Source: Candidatus Rhodoferax bjergmarkensis (GTDB lineage: Bacteria > Pseudomonadota > Gammaproteobacteria > Burkholderiales > Burkholderiaceae_C). Taken from it: DNA of 64,000 nucleotides. Position 1 is the first letter of the stretch. Each line of letters opens with the position of its first letter. Made by a program: the position numbers and the translations under genes. This document shows positions 8,646-17,906 of the stretch, in pieces. The notes under the pieces were generated by a model that saw nothing but the letters and a program-made list of their open reading frames with translations, was not told where the DNA came from and did not search any database. The stretch is from assembly GCA_016708345.1 (NCBI GenBank), contig JADJFX010000003.1, forward strand, positions 620,001-684,000. Direction: 5' to 3'.

Positions 8646-9761
8646 ATGAATTCAACCCCCGACGCCCCAACCCCTGCCCTTGGTGCAGCCGATGTGGCGT
8701 CGGTTGATGCGCCGACAGATACTCCGGTTCAGGCACCCGCCGCTTTGGCGGTTCAGCCGCAAGGGGCCCCGCATGGCCACATCAGTGTGGCGCGCCCTAT
8801 CCTGTGGGGCTTGGGGGTCGTGTCCGTCACGGGCTTGGTGGCCAGCGCTTTGCTGTGGCAAAAATTGAATTCCATTCAGGAAAACCTGGCCCGCCAGAGC
8901 GCCGAGGCCGGCTCCCAGTCGATTGAGGCCAGAGCCACGGCCAAAGAGGCGCAAGCCTTGGCGCGCGAGACCGCCGCACGGGTGACGGTGTTCGAGGCAC
9001 GTTTGAGCGAGGTCTCCCTGCAGCGCTCGCAGCTTGAAGAGTTGATGCAAAGCCTGTCGCGCTCACGTGATGAAAATCTGGTGGTCGATATTGAATCGTC
9101 CATCCGCCTGGCGCAGCAGCAGTCGCAGCTGACCGGCAGTGTGGAGCCTTTGCTGGCGGCACTCAAGAGCGCTGACCAGCGGGTTGCAAGGGCCGCGCAA
9201 CCCAGGCTCACGCCCTTGCAGCGGGCCATCGGGCGCGACATTGACCGTGTCAAATCCGCTGCGGTGAGTGATACGCCGAGTTTGCTGGTCAAGCTTGATG
9301 AACTGGTCAATCTGGCCGACCAACTGGTCATTGCCAATGAGGTGGTTGCGGCCAATGCCGCAGGTTTGGTCAAACGCCCAACGTCTGGCCCTTTGCCAAC
9401 CTGGTGGCAGCGTGGGCTGCAGGTATTGCAGGATGAGTCGCGCGCTTTGGTGCGGGTCAGTCGCATTGCGGCACCGGAGGCCGCACTGCTGTCGCCCGAG
9501 CAGTCGTTCTTTTTGCGTGAAAATTTCAAGCTCAAGTTGCTCAATGCTAGGTTGGGCCTGCTGGCCAGGCAGTTGGAGTCTTCCCGGGCCGACCTGGCCG
9601 CTGCAGCGGTATCGTTGAACAAGTACTTTGACGCGACTTCGCGCAAAACCCAGACGGCAGCAAATTTGTTGCAGCAGGTGCAGGAGCAAATGAAATCACT
9701 GCAATTGCCGCGCGTGGATGAAACCGTTGCGGCGCTGACCACCGCAGCGGCTGGCAGGTAG
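8646..9761 (+). CDS. hemX: HemX-like uroporphyrinogen-III C-methyltransferase family membrane protein
   Basis: 371 residues: a low-complexity Ala/Pro/Thr N-terminal tail, one membrane helix at about residues 52-70 (WGLGVVSVTGLVASALLW), then a long coiled-coil (EARATAKEAQALARETAARV and following) and an alpha-helical periplasmic domain with RAIGRDIDRVKS and QSFFLRENFKLKLLNARLGLL. The HemX family is named for its operon position. Most members lack a methyltransferase fold, and a scaffolding role is supposed. It lies 29 bases after hemD and 2 bases before hemY. Confidence 0.88.
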   Translation: MNSTPDAPTPALGAADVASVDAPTDTPVQAPAALAVQPQGAPHGHISVARPILWGLGVVSVTGLVASALLWQKLNSIQENLARQSAEAGSQSIEARATAKEAQALARETAARVTVFEARLSEVSLQRSQLEELMQSLSRSRDENLVVDIESSIRLAQQQSQLTGSVEPLLAALKSADQRVARAAQPRLTPLQRAIGRDIDRVKSAAVSDTPSLLVKLDELVNLADQLVIANEVVAANAAGLVKRPTSGPLPTWWQRGLQVLQDESRALVRVSRIAAPEAALLSPEQSFFLRENFKLKLLNARLGLLARQLESSRADLAAAAVSLNKYFDATSRKTQTAANLLQQVQEQMKSLQLPRVDETVAALTTAAAGR

Positions 9762-9763
9762 CG

Positions 9764-11056
9764 ATGCGGGCCGCACTGTGGTTTCTGGCGCTGTTTGGCA
9801 TGGCTGTGGCCATTGCGCTGTTTGCCGGCAACAACCAAGGCACCATCACCGTATTTTGGCCGCCGTACCGGGTGGATTTGTCGCTCAACCTGGTGCTGCT
9901 GCTGTTGGCTTTGCTGTTTTTTACCCTGCATGTCGCCCTGCGTGCGCTGTCGGCACTGTTTGCCATGCCTGGGCAAGCCCGGCGCTGGCGCATTCAACAC
10001 CAGGAACGCACGATGCATGTGGCCTTGCTCGATGCGCTTTCACATTTGGTGTCAGGGCGCTTCATTCGGGCACGCAAAGCCGCCGAAGTGGTGCTGGCGC
10101 GCGAAACCGCCATGGCCAAAGGCGGCGAAGTCTTGACCTATTCGGGACGTTTGCGCGCGCTGGCGCACTTGCTTGCCGCTGAAAGTGCGCAGGCCTTGCA
10201 GGACAAACCTGCGCGCGAGAATCATTTTCGGCTGGCCCTGGAGCAGGCCGCAAGGCGCGATGCGCAGGAAACGCGCGAGGGGGTGCAGTTGCGCGCTGCC
10301 CGGTGGGCGCTGGAAGACCGTGATGCGCTGGGCGCGCTTGCGTGGCTTGACGAGATTCCCCAAGGCGCAGCCCGGCGCACCGTGGCCCTGCGTTTGCGCC
10401 TGCGCGCAGCCCGCATGGCACGTCAAACGCGACTGGCGTTGGAAACGGCGCGCCTGCTGACCAAGCATCGGGCGTTTTCCGATGTGGCTGCGGTGGGCAT
10501 TTTGCGCGCACTCGGGCGTGAGCTCATCTTGTCGGCACATGATGCCGAGCAGTTGCAGACGGTATGGAGCAAGCTGGCCACACAAGAGCGTTTGATACCG
10601 GAGATCGCCATCGAAGCGGCGCAGCGTCTGATGAATGTGGGGGGCGATGTCAACGTGGCACGCAGCTGGCTTTTGCCCGTGTGGGATCGCATGCTGGCGC
10701 AGCAAGGTGCTTTGACGCAAGTGCAACGCCTTGATTTGATCCGGACTCTGGAAAATGGTTTTGGTCTGGCCTCTGGCGCACCGGAACCTGCTTGGTTGAC
10801 GCGAATCGAACGCGCCCAGTTGAACAACCCCGGTGATTCGGCCTTGCAGTATTTGGCCGGCATCACCTGCATGCGGCTTCAGTTGTGGGGCAAGGCACAG
10901 CAACTGCTCAAACAGTCAGTGCTGCGTTTGCAGGACCCCGAGTTGGAAAGAAATGCTTGGGCAGCGCTGGCCGAGCTGGCCGAGCGCAGGGGAGATATGC
11001 CGGCTTCGACGCAAGCCTGGCAAAAGGCTGCCAATGCATTGTCAAAAGACGTTTAG
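9764..11056 (+). CDS. hemY: HemY N-terminal domain / TPR membrane protein
   Basis: 430 residues with two N-terminal membrane helices (about 2-22 and 40-62), the HemY_N segment with the characteristic GNNQGTITVFWPPYRVDLS, then helical TPR-like repeats rich in Ala, Leu and Arg. This is the gammaproteobacterial/betaproteobacterial HemY of heme operons, not the protoporphyrinogen oxidase of the same name. It probably assists late tetrapyrrole steps at the inner membrane. It closes the hem operon. Confidence 0.88.
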   Translation: MRAALWFLALFGMAVAIALFAGNNQGTITVFWPPYRVDLSLNLVLLLLALLFFTLHVALRALSALFAMPGQARRWRIQHQERTMHVALLDALSHLVSGRFIRARKAAEVVLARETAMAKGGEVLTYSGRLRALAHLLAAESAQALQDKPARENHFRLALEQAARRDAQETREGVQLRAARWALEDRDALGALAWLDEIPQGAARRTVALRLRLRAARMARQTRLALETARLLTKHRAFSDVAAVGILRALGRELILSAHDAEQLQTVWSKLATQERLIPEIAIEAAQRLMNVGGDVNVARSWLLPVWDRMLAQQGALTQVQRLDLIRTLENGFGLASGAPEPAWLTRIERAQLNNPGDSALQYLAGITCMRLQLWGKAQQLLKQSVLRLQDPELERNAWAALAELAERRGDMPASTQAWQKAANALSKDV

Positions 11057-11097
11057 GCCGTGACGCGCGCTTGATTCGACGCTATTATGGAGCGCAT

Positions 11098-12171
11098 ATG
11101 AGTACTTTGATTGAACACATCCTCAAGCTGACCGACCATCGGGATCGGGATTTGTTGGAATTGACACTGTCCAAAGCGCTGATTGATTTGTTACCCATCC
11201 AGCGCATCGTGATTGCCCGGGTCATGACCGAAGAGGGTGAGCAGCGCTGGCTTGAAGTGGCGCGCCTTGACGCGCGCGGAGGTGGCAAAGTGGTCGACCC
11301 CATGCGGGTAGATTTTTCGGCGTTGCCACGCATGGACGATGCACCCGATCGCTTGAAGTGCCTTGTGCGCCGTGAAATCATTGAAATTGCCTGGGCAGGC
11401 GAAGAAGGCCCCCGCATTAATATGCTGCCCCTGTTTTCCGATTCGCGCAAGGATGACGAAGGCGTGATCGAGGTTCACTCCGATGCTGCGCTGACCGAGG
11501 ACCAACTGCTGACGATCAGCCAGTTGCGCCGAATTTATCGCAATATGTATTCCCTGCTGGAGTACAGCGACCGAGACGCCTTGACTGGTTTGCTTAACCG
11601 CAAGTCTTTGGACGATGCGTTTTACAGCGCGGTGCTGGAGGAGCTTGACGGCGTCATAGGCGATCCCAAAACCGCTGGGTCGCCCAAGGGCCAGGATTCC
11701 GAGCGTCGCCACCGCGTGCCAGCGAATTACTGGCTGGGCTCGGCCATTATTGACAACTACGGGGTGATCAATGACAAACATGGTCATCTGATTGCGGAAG
11801 AGGTGTTGCTGCTGGTCGCCCGTGTGATGAACAACACCTTCCGCACCTACGACCGCATCTACCGTTTCGGCGGCGAGCATTTTGGCGTGCTCATGCATTG
11901 CCCGGATGAGGCGTTGGTGCTGGCCGCCTTTGAGCGCTTCCGTACCAATGTTGAAAAATTCAATTTTCCGCAGGTGGGCCGCGTGACCGTGAGTTGCGGC
12001 TTTACCAGTGTCATGGCCGATGATTCGCCCAGCAGCGCATTGGAAAAGACCGAACGGGCCGTCGACTTTGCCCAGCGAAGCGGCCGCAATAAAGTGTGCA
12101 GTCACTTGGGGTTGGTGCGCAGGGGGTTCTTTGGCGAAGTTCCGAAGGTTGGGGGCGTTGATCTTTTCTGA
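11098..12171 (+). CDS. GGDEF-domain protein with degenerate active site
   Basis: The start ATG at 11098 gives 357 residues. A poorly conserved N-terminal sensory region (about 1-160) precedes a GGDEF domain beginning DRDALTGLLNRKSLDDAF. The signature reads GGEHF instead of GG[D/E]EF. The first metal-site region is IIDNYGVINDKHGH, where active enzymes have D-x-D/N-x-FK-x-xND. An RxxD inhibitory-site motif (RTYD) sits five residues before the signature. A role as a c-di-GMP receptor rather than a cyclase is plausible, but this is inference. No membrane segments. A strong terminator follows. Confidence 0.85.
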   Translation: MSTLIEHILKLTDHRDRDLLELTLSKALIDLLPIQRIVIARVMTEEGEQRWLEVARLDARGGGKVVDPMRVDFSALPRMDDAPDRLKCLVRREIIEIAWAGEEGPRINMLPLFSDSRKDDEGVIEVHSDAALTEDQLLTISQLRRIYRNMYSLLEYSDRDALTGLLNRKSLDDAFYSAVLEELDGVIGDPKTAGSPKGQDSERRHRVPANYWLGSAIIDNYGVINDKHGHLIAEEVLLLVARVMNNTFRTYDRIYRFGGEHFGVLMHCPDEALVLAAFERFRTNVEKFNFPQVGRVTVSCGFTSVMADDSPSSALEKTERAVDFAQRSGRNKVCSHLGLVRRGFFGEVPKVGGVDLF

Positions 12172-12200
12172 TTTCCTGCGTTTGATGGATTTATAAAAAA

Positions 12201-12223
12201 GGGCACCTTTGGTGCCCTTTTTT
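12201..12223 (+). terminator. Intrinsic terminator, shared by GGDEF gene and rne
   Basis: A perfect GGGCACC / GGTGCCC stem with a TTT loop, followed by six Ts and preceded by six As. It can therefore work in both directions between these convergent genes. Confidence 0.9.
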
Positions 12224-12255
12224 GATGCTGCCCGATGAGGGCAGCGGCTGGCAGA

Positions 12256-15200
12256 TTACTTTTGCGAGTTTTCCTCAAACGGCAAAATCATCGCACGCAA
12301 GTCACGCTTGGTTTCCACCATGGTCAGCGGGCCTTCATCGATGCGTGCTGGCGCTGGTCGTTCACGTGGCACGTGAATGGCTTTGGGCTCGGCAGCGATG
12401 GCTGCCTGCACGGCAGCAATTTTTTGGGCATCCGAATTGACCCAGCTTAACCCTGATTTCTCTGCCACTTGGGTTAATTCAGCCAGCGGTAACTCAAACG
12501 GTTGAAGTTTGGGCATGCCAACGGCCACCGGGGGGGCAGGGGCTTTCGGCTGCGCAAGGGCAACGACAACGGGTGCCGTCGCTGCCGTCGCGGTTAACAC
12601 CGGGGGCGTGGGAGCCGGTGACGCAGCAGCAAGAGCCTGTGCTTCTGGCATGGCGGCGTCTGCCGTGCCTGGCGTGGCGCTTGCTGCAGGTGCTGCAGGC
12701 GCTTGGGCCGTGGTGGCAAAGTAGGATTTGCGGGGCGCTTCGGCCCCGTCATCCGCCACCGGCTGGACAGGCGGGTTGCTCTGTGCCGCCTGCTGCGGGC
12801 CCTCACCCTGCTCAGTGCGCTCAGAGCGTGGGCCGCGTTCGCGGCTTTGGCGTGGGCGTCTTTCGCGGGGCTGCGCACCTTCAGGGCGTGGTGTTGTGAC
12901 CTCGCCTGCTGCGTCGGCGTTGCTGAGGTCGGCTTCACCAGCGGTTGCCGGCGCACGCGTTCCATGGTCGGCAGCTGCAGGTCGAACCCCTTCGTCCTGG
13001 TTGCGATGGCGGTTGCGATGGCGGTCAGGGCGGCGTACTTCATTGCCGTCATCAGCTGGCGCGTCACCACGCTCATTTGTTGCACCTGGCTCGACGTTGT
13101 CGGTGCGTTCGCCGCGACCGCGACCGCCTCGTCCACCGCGCCCACCACGCTCTCGCGGTGGGCGGTCCGCGCCCTGGTCTGCACGAGGTGCGTCGGCCCC
13201 CATGGCATTGGCTGGCGCTGGTCCGCCATTGACAACAACGTCGTTTGTGTGTGGCTTGCTTTCTGCGTCAAAGCGTTCACGTTGGCCCTGTGGCGGGCGC
13301 TCGCCGCGACCGCCACGCGCACCTCGTCCACCTCCGTTGCCACCACGACCATTACGACCACCTCGGCCATCGTCTCGACCTTCTGGGCGACCTTCACTGC
13401 GTGCGGTGCCATCACGGTCACCACGGCCATCGCGCTGGGCCTCGCGGCTGGCTGGCTCCAGTGGTTTGGCCTGCGGCTCGGGAACCGGTGCCACGACAGG
13501 CATCGGAGCCACCACGGGTACAGGTGCTGGTTCGGGAATAAACAGGTGCTTGATCCAGCCAAACAAACCTTTTTCGACCGGTGCCGGTGCGGGAGCCACT
13601 GGCACTGGCAGGTACTGGACGGGCACGGCCTCCACTGGCTTGGGTTGCTCAGGTTTGGGCGGGGCGATCGGGGCGGGTGCATCGGGAAGAACACCCTTGA
13701 TGACGGGCGTCTGCTTGTTGGTAGGCTCCTGTGAGCGGCGTGTCACAGCCGTGTGATCGTCCATCTCCTCGGCCATTTTGTAGCTGGCTTCGATATTGTC
13801 CAGGCGCGGGTCGTCGTGCTTGAGGCGCTCCAGTTTGTAGTTGGGCGTCTCCAGCGTCTTGTTCGGCACGAGCAGCACGTTGATGCGCTGCTTGAGTTCG
13901 ATTTTGGCGACTTCGGAGCGCTTCTCATTAAGCAGAAAAGAGGCTACTTCGACCGGCACCTGGCACAGCACCGACGCTGTGTTGTCTTTAAGCGACTCTT
14001 CCTGGATGATGCGCAGGATTTGCAGTGCGCTGGATTCGGTGTCACGGATGTGGCCAGCGCCACCGCAGCGCGGGCAAGGAATGGACGCGCCTTCCGAGAG
14101 TGCCGGGCGCAGGCGCTGGCGGCTCATCTCCATCAGACCGAATTTGCTGATGGTGCCAAATTGAACCCGAGCGCGGTCTTGCCGTAGTGCGTCGCGCAGG
14201 CGGTTTTCGACATCGCGCCGGTTGCGCGACTCTTCCATGTCGATAAAGTCGATCACGATCAGGCCGCCCAAATCGCGCAAACGCATCTGGCGTGCCACTT
14301 CGTCGGCGGCTTCCAGGTTGGTGCGAGTGGCGGTTTCCTCGATGTCGCCGCCCTTGATGGCGCGGGCCGAGTTGACGTCCACCGAAACCAGCGCTTCGGT
14401 ATGGTCAATCACAATGGCGCCGCCGCTGGGCAACTGCACGGTGCGGGCGTAGGCCGATTCGATCTGGTGCTCGATCTGGAAGCGGCTGAACAGCGGTGCG
14501 TCGTCACGGTAGCGCTTCACGCGGGCCGCGTGCTCAGGCATGACATGGGCCATGAACTGCTGGGCCTGCTCGTACACATCGTCGGTGTCAATCAGGATGT
14601 CGCCGATATCGTTGTTAAAGTAGTCGCGGATGGCGCGAATGACCAGACTCGATTCCTGGTAAATCAAGTAGGCACCCTTGCCACCTTTGGCAGCGCCGTC
14701 AATGGCGGACCACAGCTTGAGCAGGTAATTCAGGTCCCATTGCAGTTCAGGCGCGCTGCGGCCAATGCCGGCGGTACGCGCAATGATGCTCATGCCGTTG
14801 GGGTATTCCAACTGGTCCATGTTTTCTTTGAGCTCGGCGCGGTCTTCGCCTTCAATGCGGCGCGAGACGCCGCCACCGCGCGGGTTGTTCGGCATCAAGA
14901 CCACATAACGGCCTGCCAGCGAAATAAATGTGGTGAGTGCAGCTCCCTTGTTGCCGCGTTCTTCTTTTTCGACCTGAACCAGCAACTCCTGGCCTTCGCG
15001 GATCACATCCTGGATGCGGGCCTGCGAGACCGAAACACCGGACTGGAAATATTGGCGTGAAATTTCCTTGAATGGCAAAAAGCCGTGGCGGTCTTCACCG
15101 TAGTCGATAAAACAGGCTTCCAGCGATGGTTCGACACGGGTGACAACCGCTTTGTAAATATTGCCCTTGCGCTGCTCGCGCCCTTCAATTTCAATTTCGT

Positions 15201-15279
15201 AGTCGAGGAGTTTTTGTCCATCGACGATTGCCAAGCGGCGTTCTTCTGCCTGCGTGGCGTTAATCAGCATCCGTTTCAT
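12256..15279 (-). CDS. rne: Ribonuclease E
   Basis: 1007 residues. The N-terminal catalytic half has the S1 domain (GNIYKAVVTRVEPSLEACFIDYG split over residues 40-62), the 5' sensor/RNase H-like regions, the DNase I-like metal site in SVDVNSARA and VIDFIDME, and the Zn-link CPRCGGAGH. The C-terminal half is a disordered Pro/Ala/Arg-rich scaffold with many RG and GR repeats, expected to bind RNA and degradosome partners. RNase E makes the initiating cuts in mRNA decay and rRNA/tRNA processing. A long upstream region with hairpins is consistent with 5'-UTR autoregulation known in E. coli. Confidence 0.95.
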   Translation of the reverse strand: MKRMLINATQAEERRLAIVDGQKLLDYEIEIEGREQRKGNIYKAVVTRVEPSLEACFIDYGEDRHGFLPFKEISRQYFQSGVSVSQARIQDVIREGQELLVQVEKEERGNKGAALTTFISLAGRYVVLMPNNPRGGGVSRRIEGEDRAELKENMDQLEYPNGMSIIARTAGIGRSAPELQWDLNYLLKLWSAIDGAAKGGKGAYLIYQESSLVIRAIRDYFNNDIGDILIDTDDVYEQAQQFMAHVMPEHAARVKRYRDDAPLFSRFQIEHQIESAYARTVQLPSGGAIVIDHTEALVSVDVNSARAIKGGDIEETATRTNLEAADEVARQMRLRDLGGLIVIDFIDMEESRNRRDVENRLRDALRQDRARVQFGTISKFGLMEMSRQRLRPALSEGASIPCPRCGGAGHIRDTESSALQILRIIQEESLKDNTASVLCQVPVEVASFLLNEKRSEVAKIELKQRINVLLVPNKTLETPNYKLERLKHDDPRLDNIEASYKMAEEMDDHTAVTRRSQEPTNKQTPVIKGVLPDAPAPIAPPKPEQPKPVEAVPVQYLPVPVAPAPAPVEKGLFGWIKHLFIPEPAPVPVVAPMPVVAPVPEPQAKPLEPASREAQRDGRGDRDGTARSEGRPEGRDDGRGGRNGRGGNGGGRGARGGRGERPPQGQRERFDAESKPHTNDVVVNGGPAPANAMGADAPRADQGADRPPRERGGRGGRGGRGRGERTDNVEPGATNERGDAPADDGNEVRRPDRHRNRHRNQDEGVRPAAADHGTRAPATAGEADLSNADAAGEVTTPRPEGAQPRERRPRQSRERGPRSERTEQGEGPQQAAQSNPPVQPVADDGAEAPRKSYFATTAQAPAAPAASATPGTADAAMPEAQALAAASPAPTPPVLTATAATAPVVVALAQPKAPAPPVAVGMPKLQPFELPLAELTQVAEKSGLSWVNSDAQKIAAVQAAIAAEPKAIHVPRERPAPARIDEGPLTMVETKRDLRAMILPFEENSQK

Positions 15280-15818
15280 GGGTAGCGTTCTTTCAATTCA
15301 AATATACAAACTGCTCTTGACGAGCTTTCGATACCGCAGCAGACGCTTTGAATTGAGGAGGAATTGCCGGAGAACCCAAAATCACACAGTGAAATTCACA
15401 CGGTGAGTTTGGGTGTAGGCGCGTGGATGGGGGCGAGGGGGACTGGTTGTGGATATGCTATTAAAGTAATAGCTGGTTGCGCCCGTTGTGCGGGGGCTGA
15501 TGGTCGATTCATATCAAAAAGCGGGGCGAAAACGCACCGCAAATAAACATGGATCAGGCTCATCAAAACAAACATCTCGCTTCATTCCGTTCACAGACTT
15601 CTCTAGTCTGTGAACTTTGGGTATTCCGTATCAGTGATTCAATGCGTCGTCTTGACCGTTTGTTTGGCAGGCCACCGCAAACATCTGGCTTGCGGTTTGC
15701 GTACATTGGCAAACGGGGGTATCGACCGTCTAGCGGGGCTGGCGTGGTGGGTGAACTAAACTTCACTTAAATTGTGATTTAACTTGTCGTTAAATCAACC
15801 ACTTACAGCGCATCGCTA
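15280..15818. other. 539-base divergent intergenic region, rne leader and rluC promoter
   Basis: No credible gene was found. It holds a copy of the dispersed repeat (15457-15520), a perfect ten-base inverted repeat (TTCACAGACT at 15590-15599 with AGTCTGTGAA at 15605-15614) and a smaller one (ACCGCAA/TTGCGGT near 15673-15695). The half nearest rne is probably its structured 5' leader. A TATAGG immediately inside the rluC start could be a -10 for a downstream start. Confidence 0.6.
15457..15520 (+). repeat. Dispersed palindromic repeat, copy 4 (rne-rluC)
   Basis: The core GCTATTAAAGTAATAGC (15457-15473) is followed by TGGTTGCGCC and a degenerate right arm ending ATATCAAAAA. Confidence 0.8.
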
Positions 15819-16859
15819 GTGAAACACATTATAGGGTGCAAACCCCAATTTGATTTGCCACAAGTAAAAACGGTGATCGTCGACGACGATTCTGCGGGGC
15901 AGCGCCTGGACAATTTCCTGCTGCGCCAGCTCAAAGGGGTGCCTAAAACCCATGTCTACCGCATCATCCGAAGCGGTGAAGTGCGTGTGAACAAGGGCCG
16001 GGCATCGGCCGACACCCGGCTCGCCTTGGGCGATGTGGTGCGCGTGCCGCCGGTACGAATTTCTGAGCGCGTGCTTGAAAAAGAGGAGGCCATGGCGGCC
16101 GCAGTGGTGCGCGGTGTTCCGGCCCGGGATTTTCCCATTTTGCTGGAAGACGAGGGCTTGCTTGCGATGGACAAACCGGCCGGTGTGGCGGTGCATGGGG
16201 GCTCGGGTGTCAGTTTTGGCGTGATTGAACAATTGCGCATGGCAAGGCCGCAGGCCAGGTTTTTGGAGTTGGTGCACCGGTTGGACCGAGAGACCAGCGG
16301 CATTTTGCTGATTGCCAAAAAAAGAAGTGCCCTGACCAAGCTGCAAGATCAGTTTCGGGAACGAGAAACGGGCAAGACTTATCTGGCGCTGGTCCGCGGC
16401 TGCTGGCCGGCCAATAAAAAGGTGCTGGACAAGCCTTTGCATAAATTTTTGCTGGACGGCAAGGATGGTGTGACCGGGTCGGGTGAGCGGCGCGTCAAGG
16501 TGGTGCCTAGGGACGACCCGAACGGCATGCCGTCCGTCACGCTGGTCAAAATCCGGCAAACGGTGGCTAATCGGTTTACCTTGCTCGAAGTCACCATCAA
16601 AACCGGGCGCACCCACCAAATCCGTGTTCACTTGGCCAGTGAGGGGTTTCCCATCGTCGGTGATGACAAATATGGTGATTTTGAGTTGAACAAGACGCTG
16701 GCGCGCCCTGCGAGTTCACCAAACTTGACGCGAATGTTTCTGCATGCCTGGCGCTTGCAATTTAGTCATCCAGCCAGTGGTGAGCGGGTCGAACTGCTGG
16801 CCCCGTTGCCGCCTGAACTGGAAAAATTTTTAACCGACGCTGCTTCTGCAGCAGCCTGA
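15819..16859 (+). CDS. rluC: 23S rRNA pseudouridine synthase RluC family
   Basis: 346 residues with an N-terminal S4 RNA-binding domain (GQRLDNFLLRQLKGVPKTHV, residues about 29-48) and an RluA-type synthase domain with the catalytic Asp in HRLDRETSG. The C-terminal GRTHQIRVHLA block is present. The likely targets are U955, U2504 and U2580 of 23S rRNA by analogy with RluC. The start is taken as GTG at 15819. A later GTG before IVDDDSAG is possible. It is divergent from rne, the same arrangement known for rne/rluC in E. coli, which supports the identification. Confidence 0.9.
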   Translation: MKHIIGCKPQFDLPQVKTVIVDDDSAGQRLDNFLLRQLKGVPKTHVYRIIRSGEVRVNKGRASADTRLALGDVVRVPPVRISERVLEKEEAMAAAVVRGVPARDFPILLEDEGLLAMDKPAGVAVHGGSGVSFGVIEQLRMARPQARFLELVHRLDRETSGILLIAKKRSALTKLQDQFRERETGKTYLALVRGCWPANKKVLDKPLHKFLLDGKDGVTGSGERRVKVVPRDDPNGMPSVTLVKIRQTVANRFTLLEVTIKTGRTHQIRVHLASEGFPIVGDDKYGDFELNKTLARPASSPNLTRMFLHAWRLQFSHPASGERVELLAPLPPELEKFLTDAASAAA

Positions 16860-16869
16860 TATTTTGACC

Positions 16870-17523
16870 ATGCGACAGTTTGATTTGATAGCTTTTGACT
16901 GGGATGGCACTCTGTTTGACTCCACCGCCATCATCACCCGCTGCATTCAAAAAGCGGTGCAAGACGTGGGCGGCGCGGTGCCCAGTGACCGGGATGCGTC
17001 CTACGTGATTGGCATGGGATTGATGCAGGCCTTGGCCCATGCCGCCCCCGACGTGCCGGTGCAGCGCTACCCCGAGCTCGGAGCGCGCTACCGGCACCAC
17101 TACCTGGCGCATCAGAACGACATCAGCCTGTTCGACGGGGTGCTGGCCATGTTGAATGAACTGAAATCACGCCAGTATGTGCTCACAGTGGCCACCGGAA
17201 AAAGTCGCCAGGGCCTGAACGAGGCACTGCAAGCGGCTGAATTGAGGGGCATGTTCGATGGCTCGCGCACGGCGGATGAAACGGCAGGCAAGCCGAACCC
17301 CCTCATGCTGCAGGAGCTGATGGACGAATTTGGCGTGTCGGCCCCGCGAACGCTCATGATCGGCGACACGACGCACGATTTGCAGATGGCCCTCAATGCA
17401 GGGTGCCCCAGTGTGGGTGTCAGCTACGGTGCCCATTCATCCGATGCATTTGCTGCGCTGCACCCGCGCTTTGTGGCGCATTCGGTGCATGAGCTGCATG
17501 ACTGGTTGCGCAGCCACGCCTGA
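16870..17523 (+). CDS. HAD family hydrolase, phosphoglycolate-phosphatase-like
   Basis: 217 residues. HAD motifs: FDWDGTLFDS (nucleophile Asp), VATGKS, and K-P plus IGDTTHDLQMA near the end. A cap domain lies between motifs I and II. The family hydrolyses small phosphorylated metabolites. The neighbour rluC matches the common rluC-HAD (YrfG/Gph-like) pairing in Burkholderiales. ATG 16870 is preferred over TTG 16864. The substrate cannot be named from sequence. Confidence 0.9.
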   Translation: MRQFDLIAFDWDGTLFDSTAIITRCIQKAVQDVGGAVPSDRDASYVIGMGLMQALAHAAPDVPVQRYPELGARYRHHYLAHQNDISLFDGVLAMLNELKSRQYVLTVATGKSRQGLNEALQAAELRGMFDGSRTADETAGKPNPLMLQELMDEFGVSAPRTLMIGDTTHDLQMALNAGCPSVGVSYGAHSSDAFAALHPRFVAHSVHELHDWLRSHA

Positions 17524-17539
17524 AGCCGAACGCCTGCAC

Positions 17540-17905
17540 ATGACTCAAGTGATTTTCCTGTGTAACTCGGCCGATCTGGTCAACAGCGGCGAGGCTGTTG
17601 CGTTCGAGGTGGTTTATTGCACCCAGCATTGCCACGCCTTTGCCATCCGGTACCGCGACAGGGTGCACGCGTATGTCAACCGCTGTACCCATGTGCCGAT
17701 GGAGATGGACTACCAGCCCAATCGCTTTTTTGACAGCACCGGCGACTGGTTGATGTGCGCCACCCATGGGGCCATGTACGACCCCCAAACTGGTGCGTGT
17801 CGTATGGGCCCGTGCCGAGGTGGTTTGATCAAGATTGATGTCTCTGAAGAAGATGGCGTCGTGCACTGGCATACTGCCCCCAACCTGAAATCCCTAGAGT
17901 TTTGA
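17540..17905 (+). CDS. Rieske [2Fe-2S] protein
   Basis: 121 residues with both Rieske ligand boxes: NRCTHVPME (C-x-H) and CATHGAMYDPQTG (C-x2-H), followed by GPCRGG. It is a small soluble ferredoxin-like protein, not an oxygenase subunit. It lies 16 bases after the phosphatase and one base before the S49 peptidase, so it is cotranscribed. The partner is unknown. Confidence 0.9.
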   Translation: MTQVIFLCNSADLVNSGEAVAFEVVYCTQHCHAFAIRYRDRVHAYVNRCTHVPMEMDYQPNRFFDSTGDWLMCATHGAMYDPQTGACRMGPCRGGLIKIDVSEEDGVVHWHTAPNLKSLEF

Positions 17906-17906
17906 C

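Noticed and set aside
12703..13756. Long plus-strand frames over the 3' half of rne
   Set aside because: They mirror the Pro/Ala/Arg-rich coding sequence of rne, with Trp/Arg/Ala-rich or low-complexity products lacking any fold.
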